Part shown: positions 24,692 to 33,253 of the stretch, one piece after another | Numbering within the stretch: position 1 is the first letter of the stretch | Layout of the letters: every line of letters starts with the position of its first letter | Source of the DNA: DAIMFL01 sp964372215 | GTDB lineage: Bacteria > Pseudomonadota > Alphaproteobacteria > Dongiales > Dongiaceae | Assembly (NCBI GenBank): GCA_964372215.1 | Contig: CAYJQC010000001.1 | Coordinates: 62,001 to 126,000 of the forward strand | DNA: 64,000 bases | Reading direction: 5' to 3' | Translations under genes and position numbers: made by a program | The notes under the pieces: model-generated | Told to the model about the DNA's origin: nothing | Database searches by the model: none | Seen by the model: only the letters and a program-made list of their open reading frames with translations

Positions 24692-25564
24692 TCAGCCGCG
24701 CCAAAGCGGCCGGGTGAGGCAGGTGGGACCGCCCTGTCCCTTGGCCGAGATCTCGGCACCATGATACTCGATTACCTCGGCGCCGGCGGCTTCCAGTGCT
24801 GCCCGGGTCCGTGGATTGCCGGCGAGCATGAGACAGCGACGGGGCGCGAGCGCCAGCACGTTGCAGCCCATGCTGTCGAACTCCTCGTCGGGCACTTCGA
24901 CCAGGCCGATGCCGCGGCCGATCAGCCACTCGCGAAACGGGATCGGCATCAGCGGCGAATAGACCAGCGCCAGGTCGTGGTCGATCGGGCTCAGGACCGA
25001 CATAAGGTGGAACACATCCGCCGGTCCGCGGTAATGCGGCATGGCCGCCACCACGACCTCCACCGTCGGCCCGACCAGGTCGGCGAGCTGGCGGATTCCG
25101 GAGTCATTGGTCCGATAGGTGCGGCCGACCGCCAGGGTGCGCTGGTCGAACCACACCACGTCGCCGCCCTCCAGGCGGCCATCGCCCTCGATCGCGCCGA
25201 TCACCTTCAGGCCGGCATGCTCCAGGGCCCGGCCATTGACCTGCGGCTCGCTGCTGCGCGCCGGCTTGCCCATGTTGCAGAGGATGACGCCGCGCGGGCA
25301 GACGACGGCGGCGTCGCGCACGTAGATCGAATCGATCGTGAGGCCCGGATCGGACGGCAGCTCATCGATCTCGGCGCCGACGCCGGCCAGCGCGGCAACC
25401 AGGGCGTCGTACTCGGCGACGGCGCGGCGGTAGTCCGGGCGCTGGGTGTAGTTGAGCGGTTGCCACTGGGCATCCAGGGTCGGCTGGCCGATGAAGGCGG
25501 CCTCGGGCCGGCGCAGCGCGACGCGGCGCAGCGGCCCGACCTCGGATATCGGGGCGAAGGTCAT
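24692..25564 (-). CDS. Dimethylarginine dimethylaminohydrolase-like amidinotransferase
   Basis: 290 aa. Guanidine-group modifying pentein fold: IYVRDAAVV near 80, substrate-binding LEGGDVVWFD near 133, catalytic His in DVFHLMSVLSPID near 175, and nucleophilic Cys in GGPTCLTRPL at the C-terminus. The family includes DDAH, arginine deiminase and N-succinylarginine-type hydrolases. The spacing and CLTRPL ending favour DDAH (citrulline plus dimethylamine from methylated arginine) but arginine itself cannot be excluded. It is transcribed alone. Confidence 0.85.
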   Translation of the reverse strand: MTFAPISEVGPLRRVALRRPEAAFIGQPTLDAQWQPLNYTQRPDYRRAVAEYDALVAALAGVGAEIDELPSDPGLTIDSIYVRDAAVVCPRGVILCNMGKPARSSEPQVNGRALEHAGLKVIGAIEGDGRLEGGDVVWFDQRTLAVGRTYRTNDSGIRQLADLVGPTVEVVVAAMPHYRGPADVFHLMSVLSPIDHDLALVYSPLMPIPFREWLIGRGIGLVEVPDEEFDSMGCNVLALAPRRCLMLAGNPRTRAALEAAGAEVIEYHGAEISAKGQGGPTCLTRPLWRG

Positions 25565-25811
25565 CGGCGGCGCTTCCAGTGCATTGGGGGAAGGGGCGGC
25601 GGATCGGCGGACTCCACGCCAATGTTAGTGGCGCTCGGCCCGGCGGGCAAGCCGTGCGGCCGGCCCGGAATGCCTGGCCGGCCGGCGTCGTCGGGTCGCG
25701 ATGGCGGCCCGCCGGGCGCTGGCAATTTGTCCACAGGCGTGTGGTTTGTTAGGAATTCAGCCATTGTCAATCGCGGACAATCGGATTCCCGCAGGCGAGG
25801 GCGGCAGGACG

Positions 25812-27716
25812 ATGGGCGAAGCAGTCAATTTCGATCCGAAGGGCGCCGCGCCGGAGCCTGCGGCGTCCGGCTCCGGCGAGCTGCAGGCGTTGGACCGCGC
25901 CGCCCGCGCCGCGCCCGACGACGCGGACGCGCAGTTCCGTCTCGGCGAGGCGCTGGCCCAGGGCGGCCGTCGGCGCGACGCGGTGGCAGCCCTGCAACAG
26001 GCGGTCCGGCTGCAGCCAAGTCATCTCGCCGCCTTGGTGCGGCTGGGCAAACTGCTGATCGGACTTGGAAACGAGCCGGCCGGGCAGGCGGCATTGCAGG
26101 CGGCGTTTCAGCGCACGCCCAGCGAGTACGCAAGCCTGTTCGATCTCGGCAACCTGCTGCGTGCTGCCGGCTGCTTTGTCGAAGCGATCACGGCCTTCGA
26201 GGCGGCGATCCGAATCGGTCCCGAGACCGCTTCGGCGCACTACAATTGTGGCGTGTGCCTGCGGAAGCTGAATCGCATCGAGGACGCGGTCGCCGCATAC
26301 CAGCGGGCGGTCGACATCAACCCCAATCATGCCAATGCCCACAACAATCTCGGCAACTGCCTGCGGCATCTGAAAAAATACTATGCCGCCGAACGCGCGC
26401 TGCGGCGTGCGGTCGAGTTGGCTCCGGAGTCTTTCGAGCCGCATTACGGTCTCGCTCGGGTGCTCCACAAACGGAATCGGCCCGGCGAGGCCCTGGTGGC
26501 CTACCGCCGCGCGCTGCGCCTCAACCCCGACTTCGTCGAGGCGCATGTTCGCCTCGGCGTCGTGCTTCAGGAGATCGGCCAGCTCGACGCGGCCAGGGCC
26601 AGCTATCGTCGTGCGCTGGAGCTTTCTCCGGAGTTTCCGTCCGCACATGGGTTGCTGGCGCAGGTCGACCCGGAACCGATCGATCGGCAGGTGCTGAGCC
26701 GTCTCGAAACGCAGCTCGCGTCGGGCAGGTGCTCGGCCATGGACAGCCAGCATCTGCATTTCGCGCTGGCGCAACGCTACGACCAGATCGAAGAGTTCGG
26801 CCCCGCGTTCGATCACCTGGTGGCGGGCAACCACCTCAAACGGGTGGAACTGAATTTCGACCTGGATAAAGAGGCCAAGCGCTTCAGCCGGCTCATGCAG
26901 GTGTTCGACAAGGATTTCTTCGCGCGACACGCCGAATCGGGCGTTGCCTCGCCGCTACCCGTGTTCGTCGTCGGCATGCCGCGTTCGGGCACGACGCTGA
27001 TCGAGCAGATTCTAGCCAGCCACAGCCAGGTCCACGGCGCCGGCGAGATCAACACCCTGGGTGTCGTCGCACAGGCGACGTTGAAGACGGTGGTCTCGGA
27101 GAAAGCGGACGAGGCCGCGCGGGCACTTGCTCCCGAGACCCTGCGCACGTTGGCGCAAAGCTATCTCGAGCAGGTCGGGGCGGGGGCGCCCCATGCGACC
27201 CGCGTCGTCGACAAGATGCTGATCAACTTCAAGTACATCGGGTTGATCAAACTGATGCTGCCCAACGCGCACGTGATTCATGCGCGACGACATCCGCTGG
27301 ATACCTGTCTTTCGGGATTCCGCAAGCTGTTCGCGAGCGGGCTGGACTTCACCTATGATTTGAAAGAGCTCGGCTGCTACTACGCATTTTACGCGCAGCT
27401 CATGCGCCACTGGCACGAAGTCCTGCCGGGCTTCGTACTCGACGTGCAGTACGAGGAGATGGTCGAGGATCAGCGGGGTGTGACCGAGCGCATCCTGGCC
27501 CATTGCGGACTCGATTGGGAGGACGCTTGCCTGCGATTTCACGAGACCCAGCGCTCGGTGCAAACCTCGAGCGTTGTGCAGGTCCGCCGTCCGATCTATC
27601 GCAGCTCGGCCGGTTACTGGAAACGGTACGGCGAGCGCCTGCGTCCGCTGATCGACGCGCTGGGCGATGAAATCGACCGATCCGATCTCGAGGCGTTTGG
27701 CGACCCGACGCCGTGA
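25812..27716 (+). CDS. TPR-repeat sulfotransferase (first copy)
   Basis: 634 aa. I start at ATG 25812 behind GGCAGGACG; the longer frame upstream is not conserved. Residues 20-300 are about eight tetratricopeptide repeats (AHYNCGVCLRKLNRIEDAVAAY-type; AHNNLGNCLR). Residues 375-630 are a sulfotransferase domain with the PAPS 5'-phosphosulfate loop GMPRSGTTLIEQ near 387 and the 3'-phosphate motif RRHPLDTCLSGF. TPR-sulfotransferases resemble protein-tyrosine sulfotransferases in the catalytic half; they are thought to sulfate proteins or glycans in the cytosol, but few have known substrates. It is first in a cluster of four TPR enzymes upstream of the secreted-fibre locus. Confidence 0.88.
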   Translation: MGEAVNFDPKGAAPEPAASGSGELQALDRAARAAPDDADAQFRLGEALAQGGRRRDAVAALQQAVRLQPSHLAALVRLGKLLIGLGNEPAGQAALQAAFQRTPSEYASLFDLGNLLRAAGCFVEAITAFEAAIRIGPETASAHYNCGVCLRKLNRIEDAVAAYQRAVDINPNHANAHNNLGNCLRHLKKYYAAERALRRAVELAPESFEPHYGLARVLHKRNRPGEALVAYRRALRLNPDFVEAHVRLGVVLQEIGQLDAARASYRRALELSPEFPSAHGLLAQVDPEPIDRQVLSRLETQLASGRCSAMDSQHLHFALAQRYDQIEEFGPAFDHLVAGNHLKRVELNFDLDKEAKRFSRLMQVFDKDFFARHAESGVASPLPVFVVGMPRSGTTLIEQILASHSQVHGAGEINTLGVVAQATLKTVVSEKADEAARALAPETLRTLAQSYLEQVGAGAPHATRVVDKMLINFKYIGLIKLMLPNAHVIHARRHPLDTCLSGFRKLFASGLDFTYDLKELGCYYAFYAQLMRHWHEVLPGFVLDVQYEEMVEDQRGVTERILAHCGLDWEDACLRFHETQRSVQTSSVVQVRRPIYRSSAGYWKRYGERLRPLIDALGDEIDRSDLEAFGDPTP

Positions 27717-27746
27717 CCTGCTCGGCCGCGCGCCGTCGGCCGGGTG

Positions 27747-28127
27747 CTACTGGCCCGAGACCCGCCGCTTCTCGTACAGCGCCTTCACGAAGGAGGTCGC
27801 GGCGACGCCGATCGGTGTCTGCTGGTTCTTCGCGCAATACAGGTCGAGATAGGTGAGCAGCCCCTTGGCGTCGTGGCTCGGCGCGATGTCGAACGTATTG
27901 GGCTGCAGATAGTTGTAAGCGGTGAGGAATCCGGTGAACCAATGAGCATAGATCTCGGTGCCTTTGATGTCGGCCCGCCGGTCCGCGAGGTACTGGCCGC
28001 AGGTGAAGGCGCCGAGCCCGCGCAGGTTGAATCTCTGCTTCTCGTCGGCGGCGCCGGCGGATCCCGGGGCAGCCGCGCAGAGCAATGCTGCCGACAGCAA
28101 GGCGGCGAAAGCGGTACGTAAGGTCAC
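27747..28127 (-). CDS. Small exported protein with two cysteines (Rap1a/Tai-like layout)
   Basis: 126 aa, GTG start at 28127 with AAGGAGA 6 bases upstream. Signal peptide TLRTAFAALLSAALLCAAA ends near residue 27. Mature part has Cys43 (FTCGQYL) and Cys98 (LDLYCAKN), likely a disulfide, with the pattern C...W.TGFL...N...L..YC..N...P seen in Rap1a/Tai-type and HdeA-like small periplasmic proteins. I infer a periplasmic helical protein; no function can be given. It is encoded antisense within the TPR cluster, between the two sulfotransferase genes. Confidence 0.75.
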   Translation of the reverse strand: MTLRTAFAALLSAALLCAAAPGSAGAADEKQRFNLRGLGAFTCGQYLADRRADIKGTEIYAHWFTGFLTAYNYLQPNTFDIAPSHDAKGLLTYLDLYCAKNQQTPIGVAATSFVKALYEKRRVSGQ

Positions 28128-28370
28128 GAGTCTCTCCTTGGGTCTCTTCAGCCTCTGTCGACCGGGCGCTGGATGCCGGCGGTGGCGATGGTAGGAAGGA
28201 TGGGGGCTCCAGGCAAGCCGAGGGCCGGTGCCGGCCGTCACATTGGTGGCATTGCGGGCCTCTCGTTTACCATATCGCAGTGCTCCGGGACGTTGAATGC
28301 GCCGCGGCGGCCCCTTGGCACGCCAGTCCACGCTGGTATTCTCGCCGCCCAACGGGCGCGGGCAGGGTAG

Positions 28371-30569
28371 ATGAGCAAGCCGAGCGAAAAGCGGGCCGGA
28401 AAGCGCGGGCGGGCGGAGGGCGTCGGGCCCGACTCGGTATCTGAGCGGACCCTGTCCAATTTGCGCCGCGCCGTCGAGCAGCGGCCGCGGGATCGGGCGG
28501 CGCGCATCGAACTCGCCCAGGCGCTGCGCCGGCTCGGTCGGCGTGCCGAGGCGCTGGCCGCGCTGGGCGAGCGCCGGGCAACCGCGGCCGCCGATGCCCC
28601 CTGGCTCCATCTCCACGGTGCCCTGCTGGTCGAGGAGGAACGCCTGGCAGAGGCCGAAGCCGACCTTCTCGACGGGAGCCGTCTGGCTCCCGGCAACCCC
28701 GATCTCGCCTATGATCTCGGCGTCTGTCTGCGGAAGCAGGGTCGCAAGGCGGAGGCGGTGGAGCGCTTCCGGCAAGCCGCGGCGGCGCGCAAGGGCTTTG
28801 TACGGGCGCTCTACAGCCTGGGGGTCGAACTGCAGGCGCTCGGCCGGTCGGCGGAAGCCGAGGCGGCGTATCGCGAGGCGCTCGCCGCCCAGCCCGATCA
28901 CGCCGAGGCGCGCAACAATCTCGGTATCATCTATCGCGACCGCGGCGAACTCGACCGTGCGGTCGAGATGTTCCAGGAGGCGGTGCGTGCGCGCAAGGGC
29001 TTCACCCTGGCGATGTTCAATCTGGCCGAGGGCCTGCGCGCGCTGAACCGCCTCGACGAGTCGGCGGAAGCCTATCGAGCCTGTCTGCAGATCGATCCGA
29101 AGCACATCCGCGCCTACGAGATGCTTGGCGTGCTGCTGCGCCGGCAGCACAAGCTGGAGGAATCCGCGAAGCTGCTCAACTCGGCCATCAAGGCATGTCC
29201 GCCTGACGTTGCCATCTATATCGAGCTGGCGAATACGCTGTCTCAGATGGGGCGCCTGCCGCAGGTTGCGAAAGTGCTCCGCGCCGCGCTCGCGTTCGCG
29301 CCCGAGAGCAGGGTCGCCAACTACAATCTCGGCAATGCCCTGCGCGAGATGGACGACACGCTGGGCGCCATCGAGTGCTACCGGCGCGCCCTGGCCGTCA
29401 GCCCGCGATACTCGCTGGCGCACAACAATCTCGGCATCGCCCTGATGGAGCGCGGTCGCTTTGGCGAGGCGATCGCCAGCTACCGCGCCGCGCTCGACGC
29501 GGACCCCGACAACGCATCGGCGCTCGCCAACCTCATCAAGCTGGTCGAGCACGACGTCGTGGACGGCGACATGCGTCAGGCGGAATCGATACTGGCGGCG
29601 CCCAGGTCGAATGATGAAACGGCGATGAGTCTCGGCTTCGCACTTGCCAAGGCCCATGGCGATGTCGGCGACAACCGACGCGCCTTCGAGCACATGATCC
29701 GAGCCAACGCCTTGAAGCGCAAGACGATCGAGTTCGACATCGAGGCTGTGCGCGAGACCTTCCGGATGATCGCCGAGGTGTTCCACGGGGACTTCTTCGC
29801 CGGCGATCCCGGCGGCGGCGATTCGTCCGCCGCGCCGATCTTCATCGTCGGCATGCCGCGATCCGGTACCACGCTGATTGAGCAGATCCTGGCCAGCCAC
29901 AGCGCCGTGCACGGGGCCGGCGAACTCAACCACCTGCAAGCCGTCGCCGGACCTTTCGTCGCCTATCTGCGCGGCGGCTGGCGCCCGGAATCCGCAGCCA
30001 AGCTGATTCCCGGGTGGCGGGAAGCCGGCGGCAAAGACTATCTGTCGCTGGTTGGACGATTGCCGGCGGGCAAGACGCGGGTGACCGACAAGCAGCCGGT
30101 CAATTTCCCCTATGTCGGCGTGATCCGCGCGATCCTGCCGAACGCCAAAGTCATCCACTGTTGCCGCGATCCGCTCGACACCTGCCTGTCCAACTTCCGC
30201 CTGATGTTCACCGGCGGGTTGCCGTTCACCTATGATCTGCGCGAGCTCGGTATCTATTACACGCTGTATCGGCAGATGATGGCGCATTGGCACGAGGTCC
30301 TGCCGGGCTTCGTGTTCGACGTGCATTACGAGGACATGGTGGCGGACCAGGAAGGCACGACCCGGCGACTGCTGGAATTCTGCGGCCTGCCCTGGGAGGA
30401 TTCGTGCCTGTCGTTCCACCAGACCGAGCGCACCGTCCGCACCGCCAGCCTGTCGCAGGTGCGTCAGCCGATCTATCGCGGCTCGGTCGGCGCCTGGCGC
30501 GCCTATGCGGACCATCTCGGCCCGCTGTTCGAGGCGCTCGGCATGGCGCCGCCGGCCGGTTCCTCCTAG
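28371..30569 (+). CDS. TPR-repeat sulfotransferase (second copy)
   Basis: 732 aa, ATG behind AGGG. A basic N-terminus (MSKPSEKRAGKRGRAEG) precedes about eleven TPRs (residues 30-410) and a sulfotransferase domain (about 485-725) with IVGMPRSGTTLIEQILASHS near 493 and CRDPLDTCLSNF. It is paralogous to the gene at 25812: the catalytic halves share YDLRELG/YDLKELG, HWHEVLPGF and SQVRQPIYR/VQVRRPIYR, but the TPR arrays differ in length, suggesting different protein partners or targets. It is 36 bases upstream of the first OGT gene and likely in one transcript with it. Confidence 0.88.
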   Translation: MSKPSEKRAGKRGRAEGVGPDSVSERTLSNLRRAVEQRPRDRAARIELAQALRRLGRRAEALAALGERRATAAADAPWLHLHGALLVEEERLAEAEADLLDGSRLAPGNPDLAYDLGVCLRKQGRKAEAVERFRQAAAARKGFVRALYSLGVELQALGRSAEAEAAYREALAAQPDHAEARNNLGIIYRDRGELDRAVEMFQEAVRARKGFTLAMFNLAEGLRALNRLDESAEAYRACLQIDPKHIRAYEMLGVLLRRQHKLEESAKLLNSAIKACPPDVAIYIELANTLSQMGRLPQVAKVLRAALAFAPESRVANYNLGNALREMDDTLGAIECYRRALAVSPRYSLAHNNLGIALMERGRFGEAIASYRAALDADPDNASALANLIKLVEHDVVDGDMRQAESILAAPRSNDETAMSLGFALAKAHGDVGDNRRAFEHMIRANALKRKTIEFDIEAVRETFRMIAEVFHGDFFAGDPGGGDSSAAPIFIVGMPRSGTTLIEQILASHSAVHGAGELNHLQAVAGPFVAYLRGGWRPESAAKLIPGWREAGGKDYLSLVGRLPAGKTRVTDKQPVNFPYVGVIRAILPNAKVIHCCRDPLDTCLSNFRLMFTGGLPFTYDLRELGIYYTLYRQMMAHWHEVLPGFVFDVHYEDMVADQEGTTRRLLEFCGLPWEDSCLSFHQTERTVRTASLSQVRQPIYRGSVGAWRAYADHLGPLFEALGMAPPAGSS

Positions 30570-30605
30570 CGCAGCGCTACATGACTCTATCAGTCAGTTC
30601 CGTTC

Positions 30606-33077
30606 ATGGCCCGTAAGCAAAGGACAGCCCGCGCCCGCAAGGCTGTCGGAGGTGCGGGCGTCGCCGCGACCGCGCTGCGGTCGGTCGCGATCGAGCACCT
30701 GGCGGCAGGGCGATTCGCCGAGGCTGAAACGGCCTTCGCCCGGCTGCTGCGCCAGAGTCCCAGGGACGTCGAGGGCCGGATCGCCCGGGCCGAGGCGCTG
30801 CGCGGCCTGGGCAAGCGGGTCGAAGCGTTGGCACTGCTGCGCGAGGTTACCGGGGCCGACCCTGCCTGCGCCGAGGCGCACTACCGGGCAGGCTTGGTCC
30901 TCCAGGATCTCGGGCGACGTGCCGAGGCGGAGTTCGCCCTGCGCGACGCGGTTGCCTCACGCCCTGGCTTTGCGCCGGCGCTGATCGATCTCAGTACCAT
31001 TCTGCTCGCGGAGGGGCGGCAAGAAGAGGCCGCGCAGGCACTGCGCGACGCCATCGCCGCCACGCCGGGCATGGCCGTGCTGCACTACAATCTCGGCAAC
31101 GTGTTGCGCGAGAGCGGCCGGCTGGCGGAGGCGGTCGCCGCCTATTCCGACGCGATCGTCCGCGCCCCATCCTATGCCGACGCGCATTTCAACCTCGCGC
31201 TCACGCTGCGCAAGTTGGGCCGCAACGAAGCGGCGGCGGCGTCCTACAGCCAGGCGGCCAAGCTATATGACGCGCCGGCTCGGGCGCTCAACAATCTCGG
31301 GACCACGCTCAGGGCACTGCGCCGCCACGAGGAAGCCAAGGCGGCGTTCCGCGCGGCGATCGCGGCCGACCCCGCTTACGCCGATCCCTATTACAATCTC
31401 GGCAACTCGCTGCGGATCTCCGGGGAGACCGATCAGGCCGCCGAGATGTTCCACAAATGCGTCGCCCTGCAGCCGGGCCACGGCTTGGCGCTTGTGGAGC
31501 TTTCCCGGGTCGAATCCCGGATCGGCCGCCTGGCCGAGGCGGAGCAGATGCTGCTGGCGGCGCGCAGCAAGACGCCGCGCAACGTCCCAATTCTGATCGA
31601 ACTCGCCCATCTGGTGCGCCGCCAGGGCCGAGTCGGCGAGGCGGCCGCGCTCTATGGCGACGTGCTGCGCGTCGCGCCCGCCACGGCCGAGGCCCAGGTC
31701 TATCTGGTGTCGATGCGCCAGCAGCTATGCGACTGGCGCGCCCGCGACCAGGACTTCGCCCGGCTGACGGGGATCACCCGGGACCAGTTCGCCCGCGGCG
31801 GACGCGTCTCGATGCCGGCCTTCGATGCACTCGCCTGGCCCTTCGACGAGGCGACCCAGCTCGCGGTCGCGCGGAGCTGGTCCGAGGACGTCATCCAGGA
31901 CGTGTCCGTGTTGCGCGCCGCCACAAATTTCAGCTTCGCGCCCCGAGCGCACCCGCGTTTGCGCATCGGCTACATCTCCCAGGACTTTCGCAACCAGGCC
32001 ATGGGGCATTTGACCCGCGGCATGTACCGTCTGCACGATCGCGACCGGTTCGAGATCCATGCCTATTCGGTCCGGGCCAACGACCACAGCCGCTATCGCA
32101 AGGATATCGAGGCCGGATGCGAGCATTTTCTCGACGTCGCCGACTGGGATGCCGCCGACATTGCCCGGCGCATCAACGCCGACGAGATCGACATCCTGGT
32201 GGACATGATGGGCCACACCGAGGGCAACCGGATGGCGGTGATGGCGTTGCGCCCCGCACCTGTCCAGGTCGGCTATCTCCGGTTTCCGGGCTCGAGCGGC
32301 GCCGCGTTCCTCGACTACATGCTGAGCGATCCGGTGGTCACGCCGCCGTCCTCCGCGCCGTTCTACATCGAGAAGCTGGTGCGCCTGCCGCATTGCTATC
32401 AGGTCAATGACAGCGAGCAGCGCTCCCCGGACACGCCGGTCAGCCGGACCCAGGAAGGTCTGCCGGAGGACGCGTTCGTCTACTGCAGCTTCAACAACAG
32501 CTACAAGATCGAGCCATCCATGTTCGACGTCTGGATGCGGGTGCTGACGGCAGTGCCGGGGAGTGTGCTCTGGTTGCTGCGCATCCATCCCGAGATGGAG
32601 GCCAACCTGAAGCGCGAGGCGGCGGCGCGCGCCGTCGATCCCAGCCGGCTGGTGTTCTCCGGCAAGACCGAGAAGCTGCGCCATCTGGCGCGCCACCGGC
32701 TGGCCGACCTGTTCCTGGATACCCGCTACTACACCGCCCACACCACGGCGTCCGACGCCATGGTGGCGGGGGTTCCGATCATCACCCATCCCGGCGACAC
32801 CTTCGCCGCGCGGGTGACCGCCAGCATGCTGAAGGCGATCGGTCTCGACGAGCTGATCTTCCCGACCCTCGAGGCCTATGAAGCCGCAGCCGTCGCCCTG
32901 GGGCGCGATCCGGCGCGCGTCGCCGCCCTCAAGGCCAAGGTGGCGGCCAACCGGCCGGTCCAACCGCTGTTCGATACGGCGCGCTGGGTGCGCAACGTCG
33001 AACGGGCCTATCGCCTGATCTGGGACAACCACGCGGCCGGCCACCCGCCGCGGCAGATCGACGTCGTCGAGGACTGA
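30606..33077 (+). CDS. TPR-containing O-GlcNAc transferase-like (SPINDLY/GT41) glycosyltransferase, copy 1
   Basis: 823 aa. Basic N-terminus (MARKQRTARARKAVGG), about ten TPRs (25-375), then a Glyco_transf_41 catalytic region (about 380-810): RLRIGYISQDFRNQAMGHL near 452, EIDILVDMMGHTEGNRM, VQVGYLRFPGSSGAAFLDYM, and the nucleotide-binding HTTASDAMVAGVPIITHPG. Bacterial members glycosylate proteins on Ser/Thr in the cytosol, using UDP-GlcNAc or GDP-fucose. The donor and target are unknown here. No good Shine-Dalgarno precedes either OGT start. Nearby Ser/Thr/Asn-rich exported proteins are candidate substrates by position only. Confidence 0.9.
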   Translation: MARKQRTARARKAVGGAGVAATALRSVAIEHLAAGRFAEAETAFARLLRQSPRDVEGRIARAEALRGLGKRVEALALLREVTGADPACAEAHYRAGLVLQDLGRRAEAEFALRDAVASRPGFAPALIDLSTILLAEGRQEEAAQALRDAIAATPGMAVLHYNLGNVLRESGRLAEAVAAYSDAIVRAPSYADAHFNLALTLRKLGRNEAAAASYSQAAKLYDAPARALNNLGTTLRALRRHEEAKAAFRAAIAADPAYADPYYNLGNSLRISGETDQAAEMFHKCVALQPGHGLALVELSRVESRIGRLAEAEQMLLAARSKTPRNVPILIELAHLVRRQGRVGEAAALYGDVLRVAPATAEAQVYLVSMRQQLCDWRARDQDFARLTGITRDQFARGGRVSMPAFDALAWPFDEATQLAVARSWSEDVIQDVSVLRAATNFSFAPRAHPRLRIGYISQDFRNQAMGHLTRGMYRLHDRDRFEIHAYSVRANDHSRYRKDIEAGCEHFLDVADWDAADIARRINADEIDILVDMMGHTEGNRMAVMALRPAPVQVGYLRFPGSSGAAFLDYMLSDPVVTPPSSAPFYIEKLVRLPHCYQVNDSEQRSPDTPVSRTQEGLPEDAFVYCSFNNSYKIEPSMFDVWMRVLTAVPGSVLWLLRIHPEMEANLKREAAARAVDPSRLVFSGKTEKLRHLARHRLADLFLDTRYYTAHTTASDAMVAGVPIITHPGDTFAARVTASMLKAIGLDELIFPTLEAYEAAAVALGRDPARVAALKAKVAANRPVQPLFDTARWVRNVERAYRLIWDNHAAGHPPRQIDVVED

Positions 33078-33253
33078 ACGCCATGCGTCGTGCGAACTTG
33101 TCACCGACACGTCAGTCGACCCATTGCGGGTCTCCCGGCGCCTTGCCCGCCGATGCGGACCATTCCGGCCCGCCGATCCAGCCGTGCGGCATGGCGCTGC
33201 CGGCCGGTTTGCCCGAGCGCGATTAACCGTCACCCGACCAGGCAGCCTCGCCC

